The notes below the pieces were generated by a model, which saw only the letters and a list, made by a program, of their open reading frames with translations, was not told where the DNA came from and made no database searches. Both the position numbers and the translations under genes were made by a program. Shown here one piece after another: positions 33,073-45,446 of a stretch of 64,000 nucleotides of DNA (positions are counted from its first letter, which is position 1; the number at the start of each line of letters is the position of its first letter). Source of the stretch: Kalmusia sp. IMI 367209 (lineage: Eukaryota > Ascomycota > Dothideomycetes > Pleosporales > Didymosphaeriaceae); contig JAPEUQ010000005.1 of the NCBI GenBank assembly GCA_027946365.1, forward strand, positions 1,984,001 to 2,048,000, written 5' to 3'.

Positions 33073-34786
33073 TTATTTCTCGCGCTGCGACGACTCGTAA
33101 TGAAGGCTCATGCCCCGAACCATGCTTCCCTTCCGGCTAGGTCCCACCTCTTCATCCGCGGCATGAGACGCATTCCCAAATCCAACCTGCTCGTGCAGTC
33201 TCGCGAAGTTCTTCTCCGCCTCCCAGTTCCAAATACTGTCTGCAGCAAACAACAAGTCTATCTCCTCGAGCGTGCGCTGGTTCGTCTCGGGGTACAGTGC
33301 CCACACCATCGGAATGGTGATTGCATTGCAGGCCGCAAAAATATACAGCGTCTTCTCGCTGAGATTCTTAAACATGACGGGGCAGAGAAGTGTTAGCCAG
33401 CCGTTGCCAATCGACCAGCCTACGACACCCCAGGCATTTCCTTTGGCCCGGACTTCCAAAGGGAAGATCTCGGCGGGATATAGCCAGGGGACGGTCAGCC
33501 AGGTAGCTCCGAATACGAAAGTGAAAACGAAAACCATGGCGACGGCCGCATTTCCGTATCCCGAGGCCTTGCTCGCATTGCCCTCCGCAGTGGCTTGCTG
33601 ACCTAGATATGAAAATCCACCAGCGAGGGCCATGGCGATTCCCTGGCCGACAGAGCCCCAGTAGAGAGTCCAGCGTCGGCCAATCTTGTCTAGCGTGAAC
33701 ACACATATGAGCGTCGAGAACATGTAAAAGATGTTGTTGAGGCCGGCGATCCACTGGCGCTTTGCAGGGCTCATTCCCGCAATGCCGAAGATAGTTGGCG
33801 CGTAGATGGTGACACCAGCGATGCCGACCCACTCTTGCATGATCTGAAGCCAGACAACTAGTTGCACGCGCCTTCCTGTGTGTAGCTTTCCTGAGCCGAT
33901 ACCAAATAGCATGTGGACGTATGATTGCGGACCAGAGCGACCAGAACGCTCAATCTCGCATGACGTTACTATGTCTTGGAATTCAGCCTCTGCTTTCTCT
34001 TTATCTTCTCCAGTATTGCCACGGAGGCGGCCTAGGATGTAGCGTGCTTCGTCTTCTCGACCAACTTTCACAAGCCAGCGGGGTGACTCTGGGAAGAACA
34101 AGACGAAGAGCATGAGCATTAGCAGCATCGGGATTTGGAATGCGATGGGAAAGCGCCAGATGAAGGAGGAAGTACCATCACCGTAGAAAGAGCATCCGTA
34201 CTCAATCCAGTAGGCCAGAACGACGCCGAAGATATTCAGTGTGAATTCGATAGCGATAAATTGCCCTCGCGAGGTGTGTTCTGCGGTTTCGGTCGCCCAT
34301 ACAGGAATGATCGAGTTGAGGATACCGGTCCCCCATCCGTTGATAAGACGCGCGCATATCATCCATACGTGGTTCATGGCTGATGTCTGCAGTGAAGCGC
34401 CAATAACCCCCACCAGTGCTCCGATAAAGACAGTCTTTATGCGCCCGAATCGATCGCCAATGTAGCCACCGACCAGGCAGCCGACGAGCGTTCCGAGGTA
34501 ATACACGGAAACGATCCCGCCTTGTAGCAGAGTGTCATCTACGATTCCGGCGCCATTTGGGCCTCGATGACCAAAGCCCATGCGCGTATAATAATCGAAC
34601 GCAGTATTCACACCACCCATCATTCCTTGGTCATAACCGAAGAAGAGGATTGAAAGACCAGCGATACAATTAATCCTAAAAACCCAAATCAGCAAAATCC
34701 AGCTGATATCAAAAAAAATCTTACGCAATAAGCAAGGCTCGCTTCTCAAGGCGATGGACTACGTTGAATTTATGGATCTTATCCAT
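33073..34786 (-). CDS. MFS sugar transporter (sugar porter family)
   Basis: Two exons, 34786-34725 and 34675-33073, give 554 residues. The 49-base intron (GTAAGA..TTTAG) is typical, and exon 1 encodes MDKIHKFNVVHRLEKRALLI. Twelve membrane segments are expected. Family signatures are present: GYDQGMMGG in helix 1, GGYIGDRFGRIKT between helices 2 and 3, FFPESPRWLV after helix 6, DKIGRRWTLYWG in the second half, and YPETNQRTLEEIDLLFA at the C-terminus. It should import hexoses or related sugars through the plasma membrane. It lies 725 bases from the 3' end of a Zn2Cys6 regulator and near a beta-glucosidase, which suggests a sugar-use cluster. The exact substrate cannot be read. Confidence 0.92.
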
Positions 34787-35511
34787 GATGGAATATAACT
34801 AAAGCCTAGCTGACCTGAGGGTAGGTTGAGGTGGAGGCCGAATGGAAAGCTCACCCGTCGGGTATCGCAGACGAAGATGTTCGAAAAGCGAATGTGAGGG
34901 AGATTCATGTACTTATAGATCTACACCGCAAGTGCGCAATCTCTAGCGCCACGGTGGTACTAGCGGCTCGGAGAGCTAGCATGCTGTGGAGATCCCCGCA
35001 AATCGTGTCAAGGTTCAATCTTGATGCGGGGTTCCCAATCGCTGCAGCATTTACGCCTCAACTAGACGGAGATGGCTGAGAGATAGCCTTAAGGCGCGCG
35101 GTGAAAGGTTTCACCAGACACCCTAAAAAGACTTGGTGACTGCCATTGGTCGCGGCTATTCGGGGACGATGACATATTTTCGACGGTTAGTTTGCATGCG
35201 CTGATCACCAGAGGCCTCACCCGGATGCCGTGTCGGCTACGAGTAGGTTGATGTGATTGGACGGGGCTATTCGGACGAACCTTCTCCTCCACTCGTCAAC
35301 TCTCTACGACGTAGGGTCGCATCGAAAAAGTGGGGTCATCCGTCCACCACTACTGACGTAAAAGAAATAAAAGTGCACGAACATCGTAGAAACAAGATGC
35401 GTGACAGGAAAGAATCGAGTTTGCGCTTGATTGTAGGATTGTAGCCTATACCTAAAAAATCTCCGAACTAAGAACTAGGTTCAATAAGGTGCGAGGTCAG
35501 GATATTGCGAC
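34787..35511. other. Intergenic, transporter promoter
   Basis: Between the start of the sugar transporter and the 3' end of the regulator. No gene seen and no clear operator motif identified. Confidence 0.45.
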
Positions 35512-37667
35512 TTATGCACCCATTGGCAGGTGCAATCCTTGATAAACGCTCTCTAAAATTTGGCGCGAAGCTTTGAGGTCGGGTGCTTCATTTTCCCAGA
35601 AATGCAGAGTAGCAATTGAAGATTGTACATCTTCTTCACACTGCTTTTCGGAGACCTCATCAATGCCAGCGCGTCGTGCTGCGAGTAGGAGAAGTGCAGC
35701 GGCAAAGCTTTGCCTAGTCATCAACCACGTTCCGTGGTGGCGATGCTTGACATTCCACTGCTGAATCAATTTCGAACAGGTTGTGATATGTACAGACACT
35801 AACGATCGGAGTGCGTCTCGCTCAGAAGAAGAGTCGTTGCGGTGGATCATGCGATATAAAAACGGGCGATAGATGCGCTCTTTAATCTCCAGAGCTCGAG
35901 CCTGCAGATGGTATGCTAGTTCGTCCTCAGCGGTACTATCGATATCGAAGGAGATCACATGAGGCAAAGCGCGGTGCCTAGATTGAAGTCAGTCCTGCTT
36001 TCGAATAACATCGCAAAAAGCTGGAGTTGTACTTCCCATTCCGCTAGCTGTCGGTCTAATTCCTCCACCGTGTGAACTATGCTTGAGAAGGATAATTCGA
36101 GCCACGCAGATTCGCTAGCCTTATAGAATAGTTCAATTACTCGCTGCAATAGCCGACGAGCTGCAATATCCGCGAGATAATAATACCACCCATGCTCAAA
36201 CTCGCTCTGCGTCCACGCTGAGTGGACTGACTGGGGGGACTCAGCTTCTGGTTCAGTGTGCATACGATACCACTCTTCAGTACTTGTCGAGGATGGCGGC
36301 GGCGGAAAAGCACTCGTATAGTTCAGTTTTGTAAGACCGGAAGAAGGAAATTGTATCTCGATCGAAACTTCGTGCTCTGATTTCAAGCAGGACCAGTATA
36401 GGCGACTTGCCCTAGCTTTGCCGAGTTGACTTTCGGCGATGTAATATTCCGTCCGCATCCGAGTCAATGTTTGAAATGTGACGCAAGCTCGGTTGAAAGA
36501 AATGGCGGCCTGTAGAGGACGTAGGGAATACATCTCGTATACCCCGGCCATAAAATGGCACTCTGTCGCGAGTAGGGTGTCCTTGAGTAGACCAATGCGC
36601 TTGCGCGAGGCAGTATAGTACACTTCTGCTATGTGATATCCCGGGGTGGTAGATAAGCTGTTGTCTGAATAGGGCGGTTGGCCCTGCCATCCACTCCGTC
36701 CGCGTATTGGTACACAAGCGAATGGAGATGATATGGCGGCAAGTGCACATACGATTAGCTGCGATGAATCAGTTATGTATAGTATTGAGGAGAATAACTT
36801 ACTGACCACTAGACAGCTAGATGCTTCCCAATTGAACCCGTGGTCGACCACACTCTTTGCCATCTTTCTCAAATATTCTGGGTCGAAGATCGGATTTTTG
36901 ATGTGAACATTAAGTAGAAAAGCCTCGATGAGCTGCGGCACATCTTCCTCACATATACCGGCGCTGCCATGTATAATATGTCGTGGATCTTCAAACGTAT
37001 TTCGAATTGAGTCATCAGTAACCCTCGGGGATGTAGGGGTTCCAGATAGATCATCGCTTGGTAAAGTAGGATCGAAAATCAGAGCTTCAATCCAACGGCG
37101 GTCATATCTGCCCTCAAAAATCGGCCAGGCGAGAACATCTTCACTCGAGCCAAAGTACTCACGAGCGACTTGGTTGGCGCTGACCTGCGCTGTGCCATCA
37201 ACAACGGCAGCCAAGTCTTTGACCGAGTTGGGAGGTGGAACCTGGGAGAAATCGTCGGTACCTTCAAAAAGCGACTGCTCGGCTCCTGTGATATGAGGCG
37301 TAGACTGACCATAGGTATTTTGAGTGTGAGATCCCTCTGGAAGTCCCGATTCGACCAATTCGATCAAGTATTCCACACGATCTAGGATATGACTCGCCGG
37401 CCTGACTGGCCATCAACATTTCGCATGGACGAAAAATATGTGAGAACTCACGTACGGTTCAGATGCTAGCTGATCTTGATAGACACATTCTGCACCAAGC
37501 TCACCACATTTGGCGCATACCGGCCGGCGATTATCGCATTTGGTCTTCCGAGTACGACATAGTTGGCAAGCAGTAGCGGAGCGTTTGCGTGGGAAGTCAG
37601 CTCCATGGGATGGAAAGCGATTCAAAGGTGGTAGCCTCCTCTTCTTAGAATTTGAATTGGGTTCCAT
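35512..37667 (-). CDS. Zn2Cys6 transcription factor
   Basis: Exon 1 (37667-37456) encodes a full Zn2Cys6 cluster: CQLCRTRKTKC, then CAKCGELGAEC, with a basic stretch before it. A 54-base intron (GTACGT..CAG) leads to exon 2 at 37401 (ASHILDRVEYLIELVES). The middle domain contains CLV joined to LIVCALAAISSPFA if the 48 bases 36806-36759 are removed. It also has LDRQLAEWE near 36040. A likely intron 36032-35978 (GTACAA, branch CTGAC, TAG) should join to LPHVISFDIDSTAEDE and a tail ending near 35512. However, that join is one base out of phase. Either my splice choice is wrong, a small exon is missed, or the gene has a frameshift. Position suggests control of the neighbouring sugar genes; that is inference. 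Confidence 0.75.
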
Positions 37668-38073
37668 AACATTCAGGTGAGATGGATTGATGCATGTTAG
37701 AGATGGGACAGAATAAGCGTTAGGCCTAGATGCATTAGTCTACTTGAATCAGGTCTAGCGTGGGAATCATCGCAAAGCGCTTCTGTAATAACGCGCATGC
37801 GTCCTTTCCTTCACACAGGGCTATTCTCTTATACGTAAGGCCTCACTGCTTCCATTTGCCAGTCCTCGGTATGAAAAGTCTTTATATGATAGTTACACAT
37901 GCCAAAACGTCGTCTGTCACAGAAATTACTTCAAATTGTGAAGGTATAACTGACCTAATAAAATCGACCTAACAGATTCCACATTGCTGTGGTATACAAA
38001 TCTTCGTAATCTTTACGCCGGAAGGAACTCGCTTGAAGAACGCCTGAAGACCTGAACCCAAACGTTCTACTAT
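37668..38073. other. Spacer, promoter of the regulator
   Basis: Lies upstream of the Zn2Cys6 gene and downstream of the aminotransferase gene. No gene seen. Confidence 0.45.
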
Positions 38074-39528
38074 TTACAAATCCGCTGCCACAGCCTCCAA
38101 TGCCTCACCAAAGATCCGGCACCCTTCCTCCATCTCTCCCTCAGTTATCGTAAGAGGCGGGATGAACCTCAGAACGTCAAACACGGAAGTGCTAAGGAGC
38201 AACATGTTCCGCTTGAGACATTCCTGCACGACCTTCGGGCCGATCTGTGCCTGCGCTCCCGCCTTCGCAGCGGCTACATTCGAAGACTGCGCCATCGTGT
38301 GCGAATCGTGGAATTGCACGCCGACCATCAATCCCCTTCCACGGATGTCTTGGATGAGAGAGCCAGCCTTGCTACCGCTAGACTTGAGCTTGTTTAGGAA
38401 GTCAAAGAGCTGCTTCGACCGCGCAGCGACGTTGTCGAGGACTTTCTCCTCGCGGAAGACCTCGATGACGGCCTTGGCAGCCGCGCAAGCTACAGCGTTA
38501 CCAGCGTACGTGCCACCCATGGTACCAGGTTTCTGACGGCTCATGAGCTCATTAGTGCTCGCGATACCACTGAGCGGGAAGCCGTTAGCAATACCCTTTG
38601 CGAAAATGAGGATATCGGGTCGCACGCCGCTCTCCTCGATCGCGAACATAGTACCAGTGCGGCCCATACCGCTCTGCACCTCGTCGCAGATGAGAAGGAT
38701 ACCGTGCTCATCGCAGGCTTTGCGAAGTCCGTTGAGGAATGCGGGAGGTGCCGGAACATAGCCACCCTCACCCAGGACGGGCTCGAGGATGATGGCTGCC
38801 GTGTCTGAAGGGGCAGTTTGTTGTGATAGGGTGAGTTTGAGTTGGAAAAGCGCCTTTTCGACGAGCTCGTCAATGGGTGTCTCGGAAGGAAGGGCGAATT
38901 GGCTGTAGTAAGGGAAAGCAGTAGCGAACACGCCCGGCATCAGGGGCCCGTGCCCTTCTCCGTAGATGGTCTTGCTGCGCGTCATAGCAGAAGTGGCTGC
39001 CGTCCGTCCGTGGTAGGAACCCTGCATGACGATGATGTTTTGCTTCTTGGTAGCTGCTCTTGCGAGTTTGACGGCCGCTTCTACAGCCTCTGCCCCCGAG
39101 TTCCATAGGAAAACAGTGTCCAAGGATGGGTGTGGTAGAACGGGTATCAGTTCGCGAAGTAGGGCAATCTGGGCAGCGCTGTATCCAATGTTGATCTGGG
39201 TGTGGGTGATTTTCATGCACTGTTTGGCAGCGGCCTCGCTCACTTTGGGGTGGCAGTGCCCGAGGTTGACGACACCGATGCCCGAGGTCATGTCGAGGAG
39301 CTTCAGTCCCTTATCGGTAGTGACGAAGGTACCCTTTCCTTCCTCGAAGACATGCTTGGTGAGACGGCCAATCCCCTTTGCAATGTGCTGCTCGCCAAAG
39401 GCAGCGGCATCGACATCTGCGTTAGCGTGAGGCATGCTGGCTGAGAAGGCGCGTTGTGATGAGGGAATCCGAACAGTCGTGGACGCAATCGCCCTCCGCA
39501 AGGCGGGCGCACCTTTGTAGAAGGCCAT
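38074..39528 (-). CDS. Class-III pyridoxal-phosphate aminotransferase (4-aminobutyrate aminotransferase-like)
   Basis: An intronless gene of 484 residues. The N-terminus (MAFYKGAPALRRAIASTTVR, then SSQRAF) is basic and Ser-rich, like a mitochondrial targeting peptide. Class-III markers are MTSGIGVVNLGHCHPKV, NSGAEAVEAAVKLARAAT, QGSYHGRT, the cofactor-contacting Asp in LLICDEVQSGMGRTG, and the Schiff-base Lys in LIFAKGIANGFPLSG. The phosphate-binding Thr is in GGTYAGNAVACAAA. Such enzymes move amino groups from omega-amino acids such as GABA to 2-oxoglutarate. Acetylornithine and other omega-amine transaminases share this fold, so the exact substrate is open. The single-exon structure among intron-bearing neighbours is notable but not proof of transfer. 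Confidence 0.9.
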   Translation of the reverse strand: MAFYKGAPALRRAIASTTVRIPSSQRAFSASMPHANADVDAAAFGEQHIAKGIGRLTKHVFEEGKGTFVTTDKGLKLLDMTSGIGVVNLGHCHPKVSEAAAKQCMKITHTQINIGYSAAQIALLRELIPVLPHPSLDTVFLWNSGAEAVEAAVKLARAATKKQNIIVMQGSYHGRTAATSAMTRSKTIYGEGHGPLMPGVFATAFPYYSQFALPSETPIDELVEKALFQLKLTLSQQTAPSDTAAIILEPVLGEGGYVPAPPAFLNGLRKACDEHGILLICDEVQSGMGRTGTMFAIEESGVRPDILIFAKGIANGFPLSGIASTNELMSRQKPGTMGGTYAGNAVACAAAKAVIEVFREEKVLDNVAARSKQLFDFLNKLKSSGSKAGSLIQDIRGRGLMVGVQFHDSHTMAQSSNVAAAKAGAQAQIGPKVVQECLKRNMLLLSTSVFDVLRFIPPLTITEGEMEEGCRIFGEALEAVAADL

Positions 39529-39769
39529 GGCGAAAAACTAGAGGCGTATCCCGCGTGTGGCGGAAGGTGTGCGGCGATATATATGTGTAGTGCGGCGTCA
39601 CGGGCGTGTAGATAAAGCGCGTGTGCGAGAGAGTTGTTGACTAGCGTTTGACTAGTGTGATGTCATCCATCGTGATGGAGTCTAGCCTTCTCGCTTAAGC
39701 GCGGTCCGAAAGCACGGTTCATCGCACCTGTCCACCTCCGAAGAACAACACCACGAATGAATGTCGATT

Positions 39770-42466
39770 CTAGGGCGCAAATGTCCAGTCCTGGTCCACC
39801 TCCACCTCCAATCTTGCCCTGATATCTTTCGGCGCTGAGCTCGTCGCAACAAGCACGCTGTATGTGCCCTTGCTCACCCTCCACTTGCTCAGCCTCTCAT
39901 CCCAATATGCCGCGCCCTGCTTCCCGAACTGTACCCGAACTTCCTCCTCCTCCCCAGGCTGTAGATCCACTTTCGCGAAACCTACGAGCTCCTTGACCGG
40001 CCTACTCACGCTATCCTCCACAGGCGGCTCAATGTACACTTGCAGTGTCTCCGCCCCTGCTACTTGACCGACGTTCTTTACCAGAGCAGTAACACTCAGT
40101 CCTTCCTCGACATTCCCGATTACGTTTGCCTGCCGGATATCGAATTTCGTGTAGCTCAGTCCATACCCAAATGGGAATCGGACCTCCTCTTCCTTCCCCC
40201 ACAACCTATCGAACCATCTATACCCCACAAATACTCCCTCCACATACTCCACCTCTCTACTCTCGAAACTGTCTAGCCCAAAGTTGCCATGACAACCTGT
40301 ATGCTCATACTTGACAGGCCAGCTCACAGGAAGCTTCCCGCTTGGACTCATCTCACCCAACAACACGTCAAGGATGGCATTGCCCGTTTCTTGGCCCGCA
40401 TACCACGCCTGAACAAAAGCAGGGACCTGATCGAGCCACGGAAGCTCTACAGGTACGCCTGTCGTATTTACCACGATAGTGTTCGGATTCACAGCGGTGA
40501 TCGAAGAGATCAGGGTGTCTTGAGAGCCATCAGCAGGAAGCTTCATAGAGGATAGATCTTGGCCTTCGGTCTCCCATTGCGTGGTATTGCCTACGAAGAC
40601 CACCGCAATATCAGCTTCCTTCGCCAGCTCCACAGCCTCGGAAAGGACATCTTGTTCCATCTCTGACTGCAAAATGAAGCCGAGGTGGATTGAGCATTGG
40701 TTGTCCATAAGGTAGAGTTCGCTATTGGAGTACGGCGAAGGATGCGTTTCGGCTTCGATGGAGTATTCTCTTGACGAAGAGAAGGAGTACTGTACACGGA
40801 CTTCATCCTGTACACCTAAGAAGAACCCCATAGCATCTTTGGTGGGCCCAGACTGTTCTGCCACAAGTGCACCGTCAATATACAGCTCAGACGGACCAAG
40901 ACCGGAAAAGCTAAGGTAATGGTCGCCTGTGATGGCAGGCTTGTATGTGGTGGTGAAGCGCACAGTCTGGCAACCTGTGACATGGGTGTTCATTAGCGTA
41001 TTGAAGCTACCTCGAGGAAATTCTTCGGTCCGGAAAGGTGACGCTGAGCTGATGTCGTGCTCCATGTAGTAGTCTGCGAGGAAGCCGGCATCGCCCTTCG
41101 AATTAGTGCATCCGGCTTCAAGGTCCGGATATACCCTAAAGATGTGCGCACCTTTGCCATGGGTAATCTCCACGTGCTTTCCAAGCCTCTCTACGAAGGC
41201 ATCATATGGAGTGATTTTATAGTGGCAGTTCAGACTGGCACTTCCGCCTCCGTGCGCAGCCGCATACTTCGCCAAAGGACCAAGCAGCGCAATCTTCTTG
41301 ATCTTTTTCGCATTTATAGGAAGGATGCCGCCTTCATTTTTTAGCAGTATGAGGCCTTCGGCACCAGCCTTCCTGATCAATGCTCGATGCTCCGGTCGAT
41401 CAATAGCCTGCTCTTTCGGCGTTTCTCTCCGGTCGTCAAATTTGCCAACTTTTTTCAACAACTTTAGTGTAGATAAGACGCGCGCATCGATGTCGACTTC
41501 GGATACTTCTCCCGATTTTAGCGCCTTGTGAACCACCTCAGGTGTACGTTGACGTGGGGGCCCAGGCATTTCCATGTCTAGCCCGAACTTCACTCCTTCA
41601 ACCGTGCTTGCGGCTCCCCAGTCCGACATGACCATTCCCTCATAGCCCCATTCTTTGCGCAGAATGTCTGTTAGGAATTTGGACTGCGCGTCTACATGAG
41701 CCCCGTTGATCTTGGGGTAGCTGGACATAAAACACCAAGGATCTGCCTGTTTGGCCACAATCTCAAACGGTTTGAGATAGATTTCTCTACACCAGTGTTA
41801 ATACTATGCACAGCAAACGGTGGATCAGCCAGATTTACCTTAGCGCCCTTTCAGAGATCTTTTCATTCACTGAAAATCTCCTTGTATCCTGCTCGTTCGC
41901 TAGGAAATGCTTCACCGTCGCCGCGACCCTCTCATCCTGCAATCCCCTTACATACTCGCTGGCCAATTCTCCGCTCAGAAAAGGATCTTCTGAAAAGGCT
42001 TCAAAATTTCGACCTCCAAGCGGAGAGCGATGGCAACACACCGTTGGACCCAGGACAACGTATGCACCTTTAGTGATAGCTTCCTGACCTATCGCACGTC
42101 CAACTTGCCGTGAAAGCGAGCGATTGAAGGTTGCAGCGAGGGACACACATGCGGGAAAGCAGGCAGCTGTTGTGCCGTCGAAGAAGTCGCCACCCCGGGC
42201 ACCATTGGGACCATCTGTAACCTAGGAATAGTAAGACACATGCTTGATCATCTGACTTCGTTGAAACATATCGTAGCAGGAATATAGGCGGCAAGACAAT
42301 ACAGCTAGTGGATAGAATTACGTACCTTCAGCGAGGGAATGCCGACCCTTTCGATTTCAGGCGTTTCCCAGATATTCTTCGCAGACAATAGAGAGATCTT
42401 CTCATCCAGTGTCAACTCCTGCAGGACCGCTTTCAAAGCCTCGGATGACTGGATCGAGCCGTTCAT
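39770..42466 (-). CDS. GH3 beta-glucosidase with PA14 domain
   Basis: Three exons, 42466-42326, 42221-41839 and 41786-39770, give 846 residues. Introns of 104 and 52 bases start GTACGT and GTAAAT. The GH3 N-domain runs from VTDGPNGARGGDFFDGTTAA through GRNFEAFSEDPFLSGELA and KHFLANEQD to the nucleophile Asp in MVMSDWGAASTVEGV. A PA14-like insert (ADYYMEHDISSA, FSGLGPSELYIDG) is followed by the second catalytic domain (GNTTQWETEGQDLSSMKLPA) and a fibronectin-III-like end. There is no signal peptide, so an intracellular or non-classically placed enzyme is likely. It should cleave beta-linked gluco-oligosaccharides. It is divergent from a sugar transporter across 615 bases, which suggests shared control. 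Confidence 0.93.
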
Positions 42467-43081
42467 GTTTGTGGAAACTTTTCGTATGGCGCAACGAATC
42501 GACCGACTCGACTCCCTGGAGCGGAAAACCCAATCTTAAGGCGCTTCATACCGTCCCACAATATGATGGGACAATGAGTGCGGAAGATGCTCGGAGCAGA
42601 ACGCCGCGTGACTTCGGCTCTTCGGCCTGCGACTAACGGAGTATCTCAAGGAGAAACTCTCGAAAAGAGCGCGACCCTAGCGTAAATGAATCGAATCGGT
42701 CGACCAGAAGCACGGACATAGCTTGCATTCTACTGGCTGATTCCAGAATTCACGCTAGAGAGCGGGTCTCGTCATCCGAGTCGGGAACATCATTGGTAGG
42801 AATGGGATACCTGACTCGCGCGCCTACGCCGCACGTGTCTCCGCACGATTCTCCGTAACACGCGATTTGGGATTTGGGGCCTCCAGACAGGCGCTATGGC
42901 CAGCTGGGGATGGGCCCGGTAGTCTGGAATATGGGGAAGCTTGATATAAAATTGTGTTTCTTTCCACCAGGTCGGGTCTGCATCTGCAGGTTCGTTGATC
43001 ATTTCTCTTCGGACTGGTAGGGACGCTCCCTTCTCCTGTCTTTGTTCAGGCAATCGTTTTCGCTAAGACAATTTGTTCAAG
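42467..43081. promoter_or_regulatory. Shared bidirectional promoter, beta-glucosidase / sugar transporter
   Basis: The two start codons point away from each other across these 615 bases. Two plus-strand matches to the fungal carbon-repressor consensus SYGGRG are visible, CTGGAG at 42516 and CTGGGG at 42904. GATATAAAATT near 42942 may be a TATA element for the transporter. Six-base matches are common by chance, so repression by CreA is only a suggestion. Confidence 0.5.
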
Positions 43082-44982
43082 ATGACCGACATTAAGGATG
43101 TTATGGTTGAGACCACTGAGTCTACGACGCCGGGCCCTGCTGTGGTCGGGTCGTCTCAGGTCCTTGCCTCCTTTGTTGCACGTCAGCATGCCCTCACTCG
43201 CCGAGAAGCCATCAAGGAACATTATAAGCCCATTCTGTGGTGCTTGTATATGTTCTTTACGTGCATCATGTACGGGTTCGACTCGCTTGCGGGAGGTGTT
43301 GTGGTTGGCATCACGGAGTTCAGGAAGGACTTTGGCGTACCGTTTGCTGGAGACTATGTGGTTGATGCAAACTGGCAGCTAGGCTTTCAGGCGGCAACGT
43401 TAGGTGGTAAGTAACTTCCTCATTTTAAGATACGGTACTCGGATGAAGTCTGGATACACTGCGCACTAGGTTATTATAGATACCTATGAACCACCAGGAG
43501 CTTTGTATAGACTTGCGTTTCAGGACTGCATCAGCGTCACGTTACTGACATACTCAGGCATCATACTTGGCGGTATTATCACTGGGATTGCCATGAGCAG
43601 ATTTGGACGTCAGCTCTGCATACTCGCGGCCTACATTCTCAACACAGGCGGTATCTTCCTGCAATTCTTCGCCACCACTCCCGCACACTTCTTCGGAGGC
43701 AAGATCTTGACCGGTATCCCACTCGGTGTATTTGCAACTGTCGCACCCACCTACAGTTCCGAGATGGCACCTATATCAGTGCGTGGCGCCGTCACGGCAG
43801 GGATGAACTTTGCCGTGGTACTGGGCCAGTTGATCGGATTTGGGGTGCAAAGGCAATCAAGCTTATACAACGATGCAAGGCAGTACAAAGTGTGAGTGAT
43901 CCATAATCTCTTGCATATTTGCTCGCTAATAATACCAGCCTGTTCGCGACCCAATGGGGTTATGTCGTCGTCGGCCTAGCTATTCTTCCTTTCCTTCCAG
44001 GTATGACAACTTCACTTCCTCCTCTACCAATGACTCGTGCACTGACTCAGTCGCAGAATCACCCTACTGGCTCATCGCTCGCAACAAGCCCGAAAAGGCA
44101 CGCCACAATATCACCAAGCTCCATGCACCGGGCTACGATGTCGACGGCCACATGGCCGAAATCCACGACTCACTCGAGCGCCTCAACGCCGACAAAGAAG
44201 GCTCAGCCTCTATCCCCGAGTGCTTCTCCCGTCAGAATATCAGACGCACCATGGTCTCCACCATGATCTTCTTCATTCAGAACGCGTCCGGTAGCGCCTG
44301 GGTCATCGGTTACATGAGCTACTTTATGCAGCTGGGTGGCATGTCCGCAGCCAGGTCGTTCGATACCACCGTGGGATTGTCGGGATTGATGGTGGTCGGG
44401 AACATGTTTGGGTGGTTGTTCATTGAGTGGTTCGGAAGGAGAGGCACGGCGTTATACGGCACGGCGATTTTAGCTGTGACTCTTATCCTGATCGGCGTGC
44501 TGGCGGTTATCAACAGGCCAGGAGCCATCTGGGGGCAAGTTGCTTTTATGGCTGTGTGGTCTTTCGGTTCGTCCCTTCCGCCCTTTCTCCTACTCTCAAA
44601 TACATACTTACGTTGTCCAGTCTACCAGGGCACCATCGGCAGCGCAGCTTGGGTCATTTCCGCCGAAAACTCAACCTCCCGGCTCCGCAGCCCGACGCAG
44701 TCCCTTGCTACAATCATGAATGGTCTTTCAGGCTGCATCTGGGGCTTTTCCCTGCCTTATGCTATTAATCCTGATCACGGCAATCTTCAGGGGAAAATAG
44801 CATTCATCTTTGGTGCGATTATGGCAGCGTCATGCGTCTTCATCTTTTTCTTTGTGCCCGAGACAGGAGGCAGGACGTGGATAGAGATTGATGAGCTGTA
44901 TAGGCGGGGTGTGCCGGCATGGAAGTGGAAGGCGACGGAGGTCGTGACCGTTGTCGAGAGTAAGGACGGTGACAAGGAGTAA
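43082..44982 (+). CDS. MFS sugar transporter
   Basis: Five exons, 43082-43406, 43558-43891, 43939-44000, 44057-44566 and 44621-44982, give 530 residues. Each join keeps phase. The first intron is long for this genome (151 bases). Signatures are YGFDSLAGGVVVGI in helix 1, AMSRFGRQLC in the loop after helix 2, LTGIPLGVFATVAPTYSSEM, LPESPYWLIARNK after helix 6 (spliced across exons 3 and 4), and FFVPETGGRTWIEIDELYRR. These resemble fungal alpha-glucoside or maltose-type transporters, though hexose transport cannot be excluded. The ATG at 43082 is preferred as the first in-frame ATG. The divergent neighbour is a GH3 beta-glucosidase. Confidence 0.9.
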
Positions 44983-45446
44983 TGTCGGTGGTAGATAGCC
45001 CGCTACGGGTAACTCAGGAGTGAATAAAGGTGAGAGGTCCAATGGAATGCGCTGCTAATGGGCTTGTTTGCAAATTAATTCCATTGAATGCATTCTCTGG
45101 TTGCTCTCATCATTCTGTCCTAATTGCCGACGTAATTAACCTATTCCTGTTCCTCCATATCTTTGTTCATGTGGGTAGAGAATTCCGTTGTGATAGAGCT
45201 CGAATTTGGGGCGATTGTAACCATCAACTATCTGTGATTGATGCATGTATTATGGCGCTGTGCATGTGTGAGCAAGAAGCTTATTGATGTGCTGTCCGCG
45301 AAAAGCGTTTGTAACGTAAGCGTCTTTTTGTATGCGGTGAAATTGATAAGGCGGGTTCCAAGCTAATCCTCCTTCGTACTAGGCCGCACACAAATCGCCA
45401 GAGTGACCAGCACATTCCCACGAAAGGTCTCCCCGACGCGGGAATC
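44983..45446. other. Spacer between two plus-strand genes
   Basis: No gene seen. AT-rich near 45050-45150. It may hold the promoter of the Ap4A-phosphorylase-like gene. Confidence 0.4.

Noticed and set aside
38842..39430. Several plus-strand ORFs opposite the aminotransferase
   Set aside because: Mirror frames of a highly conserved class-III aminotransferase; composition follows from the other strand.
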